Of a stretch of 64,000 nucleotides of DNA, positions 22,401 to 35,217 are shown piece by piece. The translations under genes were made by a program, and so were the position numbers. Below the pieces are notes generated by a model. That model saw only the letters and a list, made by a program, of their open reading frames with translations. It made no database searches and was not told the origin of the DNA. Positions within the stretch are counted from its first letter, which is position 1, and every line of letters starts with the position of its first letter. The DNA is from Limanda limanda (Eukaryota > Chordata > Actinopteri > Pleuronectiformes > Pleuronectidae), in assembly GCF_963576545.1 (NCBI RefSeq), contig NW_026870395.1, positions 310,001-374,000 on the forward strand, in the 5' to 3' direction.

Positions 22401-24494
22401 GCTACCCCATTTAGTGGGGGTAGAGCCTACTTGCAAGTCTCTCCGACCTTCACAAAAAAAGTTATTCAAGAATATCTCCTCAGATTTGGGGGAATTTCGT
22501 CGGTCGACCTCTTCCGAAGGTCGTACAAGCTCGGGGATGGTACCAATCGATCCGCAGGACCCAAATTAGTCCAGATGCAACCACTTTCCAAGTCTCTCCG
22601 ACCTTCACAAAAAAAGTTATTCAAGAATATCTCTTTCTCCTATGTGCTTTCATCCCTAACCCTAACCCTAACCCTTCCGAAAGTCGGAGAAGCTCAAGGA
22701 TGGTACCGATCGATGCGCGCTACCCCATTTAGTGGGGGTAGAGCCTACTTGCAAGTCTCTCCGACCTTCACAAAAAAAGTTATTCAAGAATATCTCTTTC
22801 TCCTATGTGCTTTCATCCCTAACCCTAACCCTAACCCTTCCGAAAGTCGGAGAAGCTCAAGGATGGTACCGATCGATGCGCGCTACCCCATTTAGTGGGG
22901 GTAGAGCCTACTTGCAAGTCTCTCCGACCTTCACAAAAAAAGTTATTCAAGAATATCTCTTTCTCCTATGTGCTTTCATCCCTAACCCTAACCCTAACCC
23001 TTCCGAAAGTCGGAGAAGCTCAAGGATGGTACCGATCGATGCGCGCTACCCCATTTAGTGGGGGTAGAGCCTACTTGCAAGTCTCTCCGACCTTCACAAA
23101 AAAAGTTATTCAAGAATATCTCTTTCTCCTATGTGCTTTCATCCCTAACCCTAACCCTAACCCTTCCGAAAGTCGGAGAAGCTCAAGGATGGTACCGATC
23201 GATGCGCGCAACCCCATTTAGTGGGGGTAGAGCCTACTTGCAAGTCTCTCCGACCTTCACAAAAAAAGTTATTCAAGAATATCTCCTCAGATTTGGGGGA
23301 ATTTCGTCGGTCGACCTCTTTCGAAGGTCGTACAAGCTCGGGGATGGTACCAATCGATCTGCAGGACCCAAATTAGTCCAGATGCAACCACTTTCCAAGT
23401 CTCTCCGACCTTCACAAAAAAAGTTATTCAAGAATATCTCTTTCTCCTATGTGCTTTCATCCCTAACCCTAACCCTAACCCTTCCGAAAGTCGGAGAAGC
23501 TCAAAGATGGTACCGATCGATGCGCGCTACCCCATTTAGTGGGGGTAGAGCCTACTTGCAAGTCTCTCCGACCTTCACAAAAAAAGTTATTCAAGAATAT
23601 CTCTTTCTCCTATGTGCTTTCATCCCTAACCCTAACCCTAACCCTTCCGAAAGTCGGAGAAGCTCAAGGATGGTACCGATCGATGCGCGCAACCCCATTT
23701 AGTGGGGGTAGAGCCTACTTGCAAGTCTCTCCGACCTTCACAAAAAAAGTTATTCAAGAATATCTCCTCAGATTTGGGGGAATTTCGTCGGTCGACCTCT
23801 TTCGAAGGTCGTACAAGCTCGGGGATGGTACCAATCGATCTGCAGGACCCAAATTAGTCCAGATGCAACCACTTTCCAAGTCTCTCCGACCTTCACAAAA
23901 AAAGTTATTCAAGAATATCTCTTTCTCCTATGTGCTTTCATCCCTAACCCTAACCCTAACCCTTCCGAAAGTCGGAGAAGCTCAAGGATGGTACCGATCG
24001 ATGCGCGCTACCCCATTTAGTGGGGGTAGAGCCTACTTGCAAGTCTCTCCGACCTTCACAAAAAAAGTTATTCAAGAATATCTCTTTCTCCTATGTGCTT
24101 TCATCCCTAACCCTAACCCTAACCCTTCCGAAAGTCGGAGAAGCTCAAGGATGGTACCGATCGATGCGCGCAACCCCATTTAGTGGGGGTAGAGCCTACT
24201 TGCAAGTCTCTCCGACCTTCACAAAAAAAGTTATTCAAGAATATCTCCTCAGATTTGGGGGAATTTCGTCGGTCGACCTCTTTCGAAGGTCGTACAAGCT
24301 CGGGGATGGTACCAATCGATCCGCAGGACCCAAATTAGTCCAGATGCAACCACTTTCCAAGTCTCTCCGACCTTCACAAAAAAAGTTATTCAAGAATATC
24401 TCTTTCTCCTATGTGCTTTCATCCCTAACCCTAACCCTTCCGAAAGTCGGAGAAGCTCAAGGATGGTACCGATCGATGCGCGTTACCCCATTTA
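13434..24494 (+). repeat. Mosaic zone between the two higher-order repeat domains
   Basis: This stretch mixes short and long duplications. Strict A-B-A-B occurs at about 13923-14559 (318-bp repeat; both copies share GATGTGCGC and GATCTGCAGG). An offset of 1,274 bp links 18083-19000 with 19357-20280 (shared AAAAAACGTT before B). An offset of 2,413 bp links 19838-21289 with 22251-23702. GTCAGAGAAG near 14674 recurs near 21241 (offset 6,567), and the rare CTGGTCGATGCGCGCAAC near 16946 recurs near 21907 (offset 4,961), so 21.1-22.7 kb looks like a shortened recombinant of 14.5-17.8 kb. Most of the single-A runs between B are here. The first B with CTTTCGAAGG is at 14783. Confidence 0.8.
13760..14722 (+). 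other. Longest repeat-derived open frame (320 codons); judged non-coding
   Basis: Open frames of 318-320 codons occur at 13760-14722, 15847-16809, 17290-18246, 18564-19520, 58431-59393 and 60844-61806, and shorter ones of 60-220 codons tile the + strand throughout. They arise because an A+B dimer is 318 bp, a multiple of three, so strict A-B-A-B stays in one frame, while A-A (163 bp) shifts frame and soon meets the TAG in TTTAGTGG. The frames overlap one another, start at the same internal GTG or ATG of A, and end at the same TAG. Telomeric repeats translate to Leu-Thr or Asn-Pro runs. No known domain, signal sequence or gene structure is visible. I regard none as a gene. Confidence 0.9.
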
Positions 24495-27400
24495 GTGGGG
24501 GTAGAGCCTACTTGCAAGTCTCTCCGACCTTCACAAAAAAAGTTATTCAAGAATATCTCTTTCTCCTATGTGCTTTCATCCCTAACCCTAACCCTAACCC
24601 TTCCGAAAGTCGGAGAAGCTCAAGGATGGTACCGATCGATGCGCGCAACCCCATTTAGTGGGGGTAGAGCCTACTTGCAAGTCTCTCCGACCTTCACAAA
24701 AAAAGTTATTCAAGAATATCTCCTCAGATTTGGGGGAATTTCGTCGGTTGACCTCTTCCGAAGGTCGTACAAGCTCGGGGATGGTACCAATCGATCCGCA
24801 GGACCCAAATTAGTCCAGATGCAACCACTTTCCAAGTCTCTCCGACCTTCACAAAAAAAGTTATTCAAGAATATCTCTTTCTCCTATGTGCTTTCATCCC
24901 TAACCCTAACCCTAACCCTTCCGAAAGTCGGAGAAGCTCAAGGATGGTACCGATCGATGCGCGCTACCCCATTTAGTGGGGGTAGAGCCTACTTGCAAGT
25001 CTCTCCGACCTTCACAAAAAAAGTTATTCAAGAATATCTCTTTCTCCTATGTGCTTTCATCCCTAACCCTAACCCTAACCCTTCCAAAAGTCGGAGAAGC
25101 TCAAGGATGGTACCGATCGATGCGCGCAACCCCATTTAGTGGGGGTAGAGCCTACTTGCAAGTCTCTCCGACCTTCACAAAAAAAGTTATTCAAGAATAT
25201 CTCCTCAGATTTGGGGGAATTTCGTCGGTCGACCTCTTTCGAAGGTCGTACAAGCTCGGGGATGGTACCAATCGATCCGCAGGACCCAAATTAGTCCAGA
25301 TGCAACCACTTTCCAAGTCTCTCCGACCTTCACAAAAAAGTTATTCAAGAATATCTCTTTCTCCTATGTGCTTTCATCCCTAACCCTAACCCTAACCCTT
25401 CCGAAAGTCGGAGAAGCTCAAGGATGGTACCGATCGATGCGCGCTACCCCATTTAGTGGGGGTAGAGCCTACTTGCAAGTCTCTCCGACCTTCACAAAAA
25501 AAGTTATTCAAGAATATCTCCTCAGATTTGGGGGAATTTCGTCGGTCGACCTCTTCCGAAGGTCGTACAAGCTCGGGGATGGTACCAATCGATCCGCAGG
25601 ACCCAAATTAGTCCAGATGCAACCACTTTCCAAGTCTCTCCGACCTTCACAAAAAAAGTTATTCAAGAATATCTCTTTCTCCTATGTGCTTTCATCCCTA
25701 ACCCTAACCCTAACCCTTCCGAAAGTCGGAGAAGCTCAAGGATGGTACCGATCGATGCGCGCTACCCCATTTAGTGGGGGTAGAGCCTACTTGCAAGTCT
25801 CTCCGACCTTCACAAAAAACGTTATTCAAGAATATCTCTTTCTCCTATGTGCTTTCATCCCTAACCCTAACCCTAACCCTTCCGAAAGTCGGAGAAGCTC
25901 AAGGATGGTACCGATCGATGCGCGCTACCCCATTTAGTGGGGGCAGAGCCTACTTGCAAGTCTCTCCGACCTTCACAAAAAAAGTTATTCAAGAATATCT
26001 CCTCAGATTTGGGGGAATTTCGTCGGTCGACCTCTTCCGAAGGTCGTACAAGCTCGGGGATGGTACCAATCGATCCGCAGGACCCAAATTAGTCCAGATG
26101 CAACCACTTTCCAAGTCTCTCCGACCTTCACAAAAAAAGTTATTCAAGAATATCTCTTTCTCCTATGTGCTTTCATCCCTAACCCTAACCCTAACCCTTC
26201 CGAAAGTCGGAGAAGCTCAAGGATGGTACCGATCGATGCGCGCTACCCCATTTAGTGGGGGTAGAGCCTACTTGCAAGTCTCTCCGACCTTCACAAAAAA
26301 AGTTATTCAAGAATATCTCTTTCTCCTATGTGCTTTCATCCCTAACCCTAACCCTAACCCTTCCGAAAGTCGGAGAAGCTCAAGGATGGTACCGATCGAT
26401 GCGCGCTACCCCATTTAGTGGGGGTAGAGCCTACTTGCAAGTCTCTCCGACCTTCACAAAAAAAGTTATTCAAGAATATCTCTTTCTCCTATGTGCTTTC
26501 ATCCCTAACCCTAACCCTAACCCTTCCGAAAGTCGGAGAAGCTCAAGGATGGTACCGATCGATGCGCGCTACCCCATTTAGTGGGGGTAGAGCCTACTTG
26601 CAAGTCTCTCCGACCTTCACAAAAAAAGTTATTCAAGAATATCTCTTTCTCCTATGTGCTTTCAGCCCTAACCCTAACCCTAACCCTTCCGAAAGTCGGA
26701 GAAGCTCAAGGATGGTACCGATCGATGCGCGCAACCCCATTTAGTGGGGGTAGAGCCTACTTGCAAGTCTCTCCGACCTTCACAAAAAAAGTTATTCAAG
26801 AATATCTCCTCAGATTTGGGGGAATTTCGTCGGTCGACCTCTTTCGAAGGTCGTACAAGCTCAGGGATGGTACCAATCGATCCGCAGGACCCAAATTAGT
26901 CCAGATGCAACCACTTTCCAAGTCTCTCCGACCTTCACAAAAAAAGTTATTCAAGAATATCTCTTTCTCCTATGTGCTTTCATCCCTAACCCTAACCCTA
27001 ACCCTTCCGAAAGTCGGAGAAGCTCAAGGATGGTACCGATCGATGCGCGCTACCCCATTTAGTGGGGGTAGAGCCTACTTGCAAGTCTCTCCGACCTTCA
27101 CAAAAAAAGTTATTCAAGAATATCTCTTTCTCCTATGTGCTTTCATCCCTAACCCTAACCCTAACCCTTCCGAAAGTCGGAGAAGCTCAAGGATGGTACC
27201 GATCGATGCGCGCAACCCCATTTAGTGGGGGTAGAGCCTACTTGCAAGTCTCTCCGACCTTCACAAAAAAAGTTATTCAAGAATATCTCCTCAGATTTGG
27301 GGGAATTTCGTCGGTCGACCTCTTCCGAAGGTCGTACAAGCTCGGGGATGGTACCAATCGATCCGCAGGACCCAAATTAGTCCAGATGCAACCACTTTCC

Positions 27401-30400
27401 AAGTCTCTCCGACCTTCACAAAAAAAGTTATTCAAGAATATCTCTTTCTCCTATGTGCTTTCATCCCTAACCCTAACCCTAACCCTTCCGAAAGTCGGAG
27501 AAGCTCAAGGATGGTACCGATCGATGCGCGCTACCCCATTTAGTGGGGGTAGAGCCTACTTGCAAGTCTCTCCGACCTTCACAAAAAAAGTTATTCAAGA
27601 ATATCTCTTTCTCCTATGTGCTTTCATCCCTAACCCTAACCCTAACCCTTCCGAAAGTCGGAGAAGCTCAAGGATGGTACCGATCGATGCGCGCAACCCC
27701 ATTTAGTGGGGGTAGAGCCTACTTGCAAGTCTCTCCGACCTTCACAAAAAAAGTTATTCAAGAATATCTCCTCAGATTTGGGGGAATTTCGTCGGTCGAC
27801 CTCTTTCGAAGGTCGTACAAGCTCGGGGATGGTACCAATCGATCTGCAGGACCCAAATTAGTCCAGATGCAACCACTTTCCAAGTCTCTCCGACCTTCAC
27901 AAAAAAAGTTATTCAAGAATATCTCTTTCTCCTATGTGCTTTCATCCCTAACCCTAACCCTAACCCTTCCGAAAGTCGGAGAAGCTCAAGGATGGTACCG
28001 ATCGATGCGCGCTACCCCATTTAGTGGGGGTAGAGCCTACTTGCAAGTCTCTCCGACCTTCACAAAAAACGTTATTCAAGAATATCTCTTTCTCCTATGT
28101 GCTTTCATCCCTAACCCTAACCCTAACCCTTCCGAAAGTCGGAGAAGCTCAAGGATGGTACCGATCGATGCGCGCAACCCCATTTAGTGGGGGTAGAGCC
28201 TACTTGCAAGTCTCTCCGACCTTCACAAAAAAAGTTATTCAAGAATATCTCCTCAGATTTGGGGGAATTTCGTCGGTCGACCTCTTCCGAAGGTCGTACA
28301 AGCTCGGGGATGGTACCAATCGATCCGCAGGACCCAAATTAGTCCAGATGCAACCACTTTCCAAGTCTCTCCGACCTTCACAAAAAAAGTTATTCAAGAA
28401 TATCTCTTTCTCCTATGTGCTTTCATCCCTAACCCTAACCCTAACCCTTCCGAAAGTCGGAGAAGCTCAAAGATGGTACCGATCGATGCGCGCTACCCCA
28501 TTTAGTGGGGGTAGAGCCTACTTGCAAGTCTCTCCGACCTTCACAAAAAAAGTTATTCAAGAATATCTCTTTCTCCTATGTGCTTTCATCCCTAACCCTT
28601 CCGAAAGTCGGAGAAGCTCAAGGATGGTACCGATCGATGCGCGCAACCCCATTTAGTGGGGGTAGAGCCTACTTGCAAGTCTCTCCGACCTTCACAAAAA
28701 ACGTTATTCAAGAATATCTCTTTCTCCTATGTGCTTTCATCCCTAACCCTAACCCTTCCGAAAGTCGGAGAAGCTCAAGGATGGTACCGATCGATGCGCG
28801 CTACCCCATTTAGTGGGGGCAGAGCCTACTTGCAAGTCTCTCCGACCTTCACAAAAAAAGTTATTCAAGAATATCTCCTCAGATTTGGGGGAATTTCGTC
28901 GGTCGACCTCTTCCGAAGGTCGTACAAGCTCGGGGATGGTACCAATCGATCCGCAGGACCCAAATTAGTCCAGATGCAACCACTTTCCAAGTCTCTCCGA
29001 CCTTCACAAAAAAAGTTATTCAAGAATATCTCTTTCTCCTATGTGCTTTCATCCCTAACCCTAACCCTAACCCTTCGGAAAGTCGGAGAAGCTCAAGGAT
29101 GGTACCGATCGATGCGCGCTACCCCATTTAGTGGGGGTAGAGCCTACTTGCAAGTCTCTCCGACCTTCACAAAAAAAGTTATTCAAGAATATCTCTTTCT
29201 CCTATGTGCTTTCATCCCTAACCCTAACCCTAACCCTTCCGAAAGTCGGAGAAGCTCAAGGATGGTACCGATCGATGCGCGCTACCCCATTTAGTGGGGG
29301 TAGAGCCTACTTGCAAGTCTCTCCGACCTTCACAAAAAAAGTTATTCAAGAATATCTCTTTCTCCTATGTGCTTTCATCCCTAACCCTAACCCTAACCCT
29401 TCCGAAAGTCGGAGAAGCTCAAGGATGGTACCGATCGATGCGCGCTACCCCATTTAGTGGGGGTAGAGCCTACTTGCAAGTCTCTCCGACCTTCACAAAA
29501 AAAGTTATTCAAGAATATCTCTTTCTCCTATGTGCTTTCAGCCCTAACCCTAACCCTAACCCTTCCGAAAGTCGGAGAAGCTCAAGGATGGTACCGATCG
29601 ATGCGCGCAACCCCATTTAGTGGGGGTAGAGCCTACTTGCAAGTCTCTCCGACCTTCACAAAAAAAGTTATTCAAGAATATCTCCTCAGATTTGGGGGAA
29701 TTTCGTCGGTCGACCTCTTTCGAAGGTCGTACAAGCTCGGGGATGGTACCAATCGATCCGCAGGACCCAAATTAGTCCAGATGCAACCACTTTCCAAGTC
29801 TCTCCGACCTTCACAAAAAAAGTTATTCAAGAATATCTCTTTCTCCTATGTGCTTTCATCCCTAACCCTAACCCTAACCCTTCCGAAAGTCGGAGAAGCT
29901 CAAGGATGGTACCGATCGATGCGCGCTACCCCATTTAGTGGGGGTAGAGCCTACTTGCAAGTCTCTCCGACCTTCACAAAAAAAGTTATTCAAGAATATC
30001 TCTTTCTCCTATGTGCTTTCATCCCTAACCCTAACCCTAACCCTTCCGAAAGTCGGAGAAGCTCAAGGATGGTACCGATCGATGCGCGCAACCCCATTTA
30101 GTGGGGGTAGAGCCTACTTGCAAGTCTCTCCGACCTTCACAAAAAAAGTTATTCAAGAATATCTCCTCAGATTTGGGGGAATTTCGTCGGTCGACCTCTT
30201 CCGAAGGTCGTACAAGCTCGGGGATGGTACCAATCGATCCGCAGGACCCAAATTAGTCCAGATGCAACCACTTTCCAAGTCTCTCCGACCTTCACAAAAA
30301 AAGTTATTCAAGAATATCTCTTTCTCCTATGTGCTTTCATCCCTAACCCTAACCCTAACCCTTCCGAAAGTCAAAGAAGCTCAAGGATGGTACCGATCGA

Positions 30401-31700
30401 TGCGCGCTACCCCATTTAGTGGGGGTAGAGCCTACTTGCAAGTCTCTCCGACCTTCACAAAAAAAGTTATTCAAGAATATCTCTTTCTCCTATGTGCTTT
30501 CATCCCTAACCCTAACCCTAACCCTTCCGAAAGTCGGAGAAGCTCAAGGATGGTACCGATCGATGCGCGCTACCCCATTTAGTGGGGGTAGAGCCTACTT
30601 GCAAGTCTCTCCGACCTTCACAAAAAAAGTTATTCAAGAATATCTCTTTCTCCTATGTGCTTTCATCCCTAACCCTAACCCTAACCCTTCCGAAAGTCGG
30701 AGAAGCTCAAGGATGGTACCGATCGATGCGCGCTACCCCATTTAGTGGGGGTAGAGCCTACTTGCAAGTCTCTCCGACCTTCACAAAAAAAGTTATTCAA
30801 GAATATCTCTTTCTCCTATGTGCTTTCAGCCCTAACCCTAACCCTAACCCTTCCGAAAGTCGGAGAAGCTCAAGGATGGTACCGATCGATGCGCGCAACC
30901 CCATTTAGTGGGGGTAGAGCCTACTTGCAAGTCTCTCCGACCTTCACAAAAAAAGTTATTCAAGAATATCTCCTCAGATTTGGGGGAATTTCGTCGGTCG
31001 ACCTCTTTCGAAGGTCGTACAAGCTCGGGGATGGTACCAATCGATCTGCAGGACCCAAATTAGTCCAGATGCAACCACTTTCCAAGTCTCTCCGACCTTC
31101 ACAAAAAAAGTTATTCAAGAATATCTCTTTCTCCTATGTGCTTTCATCCCTAACCCTAACCCTAACCCTTCCGAAAGTCGGAGAAGCTCAAGGATGGTAC
31201 CGATCGATGCGCGCTACCCCATTTAGTGGGGGTAGAGCCTACTTGCAAGTCTCTCCGACCTTCACAAAAAAAGTTATTCAAGAATATCTCTTTCTCCTAT
31301 GTGCTTTCATCCCTAACCCTAACCCTAACCCTTCCGAAAGTCGGAGAAGCTCAAGGATGGTACCGATCGATGCGCGCAACCCCATTTAGTGGGGGTAGAG
31401 CCTACTTGCAAGTCTCTCCGACCTTCACAAAAAAAGTTATTCAAGAATATCTCCTCAGATTTGGGGGAATTTCGTCGGTCGACCTCTTTCGAAGGTCGTA
31501 CAAGCTCGGGGATGGTACCAATCGATCCGCAGGACCCAAATTAGTCCAGATGCAACCACTTTCCAAGTCTCTCCGACCTTCACAAAAAAAGTTATTCAAG
31601 AATATCTCTTTCTCCTATGTGCTTTCATCCCTAACCCTAACCCTTCCGAAAGTCGGAGAAGCTCAAGGATGGTACCGATCGATGCGCGTTACCCCATTTA
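24495..31700 (+). repeat. 7,206-bp higher-order repeat, copy I (32 A + 13 B)
   Basis: The copy starts at an A with two telomeric repeats and GCGCGTTACCCC; the same marked A recurs at 31701, 35218 and 42424. Internal landmarks in order: B with GGTTGACC (24748), TTCCAAAAGTC (25081), B shortened by 1 bp (25200), GGGGGCAGAG (25942), TTCAGCCCTAA (26662), CTCAAAGATGG (28468), one-repeat tract (28590), CTTCGGAAAG (29074), TTCAGCCC (29538), GTCAAAGAAG (30371), TTCAGCCC (30826). An internal repeat of 1,288 bp relates 29131-30101 to 30419-31389. Confidence 0.9.
28590..28600 (+). repeat. Contracted telomeric tracts, one repeat (first of 5)
   Basis: Only one CCCTAA is followed by CCCTT, giving a 151-bp A. 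The equivalents are at 39794 and 46519 (same place in the 7,206-bp higher-order repeat), 49246, and 50677. The last reads CCCTTACCCTT, so its single repeat is also mutated. All losses are in whole 6-bp steps, as expected for slippage or unequal exchange within the telomeric motif. Confidence 0.95.
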
Positions 31701-34700
31701 GTGGGGGTAGAGCCTACTTGCAAGTCTCTCCGACCTTCACAAAAAAAGTTATTCAAGAATATCTCTTTCTCCTATGTGCTTTCATCCCTAACCCTAACCC
31801 TAACCCTTCCGAAAGTCGGAGAAGCTCAAGGATGGTACCGATCGATGCGCGCAACCCCATTTAGTGGGGGTAGAGCCTACTTGCAAGTCTCTCCGACCTT
31901 CACAAAAAAAGTTATTCAAGAATATCTCCTCAGATTTGGGGGAATTTCGTCGGTTGACCTCTTCCGAAGGTCGTACAAGCTCGGGGATGGTACCAATCGA
32001 TCCGCAGGACCCAAATTAGTCCAGATGCAACCACTTTCCAAGTCTCTCCGACCTTCACAAAAAAAGTTATTCAAGAATATCTCTTTCTCCTATGTGCTTT
32101 CATCCCTAACCCTAACCCTAACCCTTCCGAAAGTCGGAGAAGCTCAAGGATGGTACCGATCGATGCGCGCTACCCCATTTAGTGGGGGTAGAGCCTACTT
32201 GCAAGTCTCTCCGACCTTCACAAAAAAAGTTATTCAAGAATATCTCTTTCTCCTATGTGCTTTCATCCCTAACCCTAACCCTAACCCTTCCAAAAGTCGG
32301 AGAAGCTCAAGGATGGTACCGATCGATGCGCGCAACCCCATTTAGTGGGGGTAGAGCCTACTTGCAAGTCTCTCCGACCTTCACAAAAAAAGTTATTCAA
32401 GAATATCTCCTCAGATTTGGGGGAATTTCGTCGGTCGACCTCTTTCGAAGGTCGTACAAGCTCGGGGATGGTACCAATCGATCCGCAGGACCCAAATTAG
32501 TCCAGATGCAACCACTTTCCAAGTCTCTCCGACCTTCACAAAAAAGTTATTCAAGAATATCTCTTTCTCCTATGTGCTTTCATCCCTAACCCTAACCCTA
32601 ACCCTTCCGAAAGTCGGAGAAGCTCAAGGATGGTACCGATCGATGCGCGCTACCCCATTTAGTGGGGGTAGAGCCTACTTGCAAGTCTCTCCGACCTTCA
32701 CAAAAAAAGTTATTCAAGAATATCTCCTCAGATTTGGGGGAATTTCGTCGGTCGACCTCTTCCGAAGGTCGTACAAGCTCGGGGATGGTACCAATCGATC
32801 CGCAGGACCCAAATTAGTCCAGATGCAACCACTTTCCAAGTCTCTCCGACCTTCACAAAAAAAGTTATTCAAGAATATCTCTTTCTCCTATGTGCTTTCA
32901 TCCCTAACCCTAACCCTAACCCTTCCGAAAGTCGGAGAAGCTCAAGGATGGTACCGATCGATGCGCGCTACCCCATTTAGTGGGGGTAGAGCCTACTTGC
33001 AAGTCTCTCCGACCTTCACAAAAAACGTTATTCAAGAATATCTCTTTCTCCTATGTGCTTTCATCCCTAACCCTAACCCTAACCCTTCCGAAAGTCGGAG
33101 AAGCTCAAGGATGGTACCGATCGATGCGCGCTACCCCATTTAGTGGGGGCAGAGCCTACTTGCAAGTCTCTCCGACCTTCACAAAAAAAGTTATTCAAGA
33201 ATATCTCCTCAGATTTGGGGGAATTTCGTCGGTCGACCTCTTCCGAAGGTCGTACAAGCTCGGGGATGGTACCAATCGATCCGCAGGACCCAAATTAGTC
33301 CAGATGCAACCACTTTCCAAGTCTCTCCGACCTTCACAAAAAAAGTTATTCAAGAATATCTCTTTCTCCTATGTGCTTTCATCCCTAACCCTAACCCTAA
33401 CCCTTCCGAAAGTCGGAGAAGCTCAAGGATGGTACCGATCGATGCGCGCTACCCCATTTAGTGGGGGTAGAGCCTACTTGCAAGTCTCTCCGACCTTCAC
33501 AAAAAAAGTTATTCAAGAATATCTCTTTCTCCTATGTGCTTTCATCCCTAACCCTAACCCTAACCCTTCCGAAAGTCGGAGAAGCTCAAGGATGGTACCG
33601 ATCGATGCGCGCAACCCCATTTAGTGGGGGTAGAGCCTACTTGCAAGTCTCTCCGACCTTCACAAAAAAAGTTATTCAAGAATATCTCCTCAGATTTGGG
33701 GGAATTTCGTCGGTCGACCTCTTCCGAAGGTCGTACAAGCTCGGGGATGGTACCAATCGATCCGCAGGACCCAAATTAGTCCAGATGCAACCACTTTCCA
33801 AGTCTCTCCGACCTTCACAAAAAAAGTTATTCAAGAATATCTCTTTCTCCTATGTGCTTTCATCCCTAACCCTAACCCTAACCCTTCCGAAAGTCAAAGA
33901 AGCTCAAGGATGGTACCGATCGATGCGCGCTACCCCATTTAGTGGGGGTAGAGCCTACTTGCAAGTCTCTCCGACCTTCACAAAAAAAGTTATTCAAGAA
34001 TATCTCTTTCTCCTATGTGCTTTCATCCCTAACCCTAACCCTAACCCTTCCGAAAGTCGGAGAAGCTCAAGGATGGTACCGATCGATGCGCGCTACCCCA
34101 TTTAGTGGGGGTAGAGCCTACTTGCAAGTCTCTCCGACCTTCACAAAAAAAGTTATTCAAGAATATCTCTTTCTCCTATGTGCTTTCATCCCTAACCCTA
34201 ACCCTTCCGAAAGTCGGAGAAGCTCAAGGATGGTACCGATCGATGCGCGCTACCCCATTTAGTGGGGGTAGAGCCTACTTGCAAGTCTCTCCGACCTTCA
34301 CAAAAAAAGTTATTCAAGAATATCTCTTTCTCCTATGTGCTTTCAGCCCTAACCCTAACCCTAACCCTTCCGAAAGTCGGAGAAGCTCAAGGATGGTACC
34401 GATCGATGCGCGCAACCCCATTTAGTGGGGGTAGAGCCTACTTGCAAGTCTCTCCGACCTTCACAAAAAAAGTTATTCAAGAATATCTCCTCAGATTTGG
34501 GGGAATTTCGTCGGTCGACCTCTTTCGAAGGTCGTACAAGCTCGGGGATGGTACCAATCGATCTGCAGGACCCAAATTAGTCCAGATGCAACCACTTTCC
34601 AAGTCTCTCCGACCTTCACAAAAAAAGTTATTCAAGAATATCTCTTTCTCCTATGTGCTTTCATCCCTAACCCTAACCCTAACCCTTCCGAAAGTCGGAG

Positions 34701-35217
34701 AAGCTCAAGGATGGTACCGATCGATGCGCGCTACCCCATTTAGTGGGGGTAGAGCCTACTTGCAAGTCTCTCCGACCTTCACAAAAAAAGTTATTCAAGA
34801 ATATCTCTTTCTCCTATGTGCTTTCATCCCTAACCCTAACCCTAACCCTTCCGAAAGTCGGAGAAGCTCAAGGATGGTACCGATCGATGCGCGCAACCCC
34901 ATTTAGTGGGGGTAGAGCCTACTTGCAAGTCTCTCCGACCTTCACAAAAAAAGTTATTCAAGAATATCTCCTCAGATTTGGGGGAATATCGTCGGTCGAC
35001 CTCTTTCGAAGGTCGTACAAGCTCGGGGATGGTACCAATCGATCCGCAGGACCCAAATTAGTCCAGATGCAACCACTTTCCAAGTCTCTCCGACCTTCAC
35101 AAAAAAAGTTATTCAAGAATATCTCTTTCTCCTATGTGCTTTCATCCCTAACCCTAACCCTTCCGAAAGTCGGAGAAGCTCAAGGATGGTACCGATCGAT
35201 GCGCGTTACCCCATTTA
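31701..35217 (+). repeat. 7,206-bp higher-order repeat, copy II, internally deleted to 3,517 bp
   Basis: It follows copy I in order from the marked start through the 1-bp-short B (32406) and GGGGGCAGAG (33148). It then jumps from the position equivalent to about 26.3-26.4 kb of copy I to the position equivalent to 30.1 kb (GTCAAAGAAG at 33895). The loss is 3,683 bp, plus 6 bp from a two-repeat telomeric tract at 34190. The deletion ends in matching A monomers, as expected for unequal exchange between units. Confidence 0.86.
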
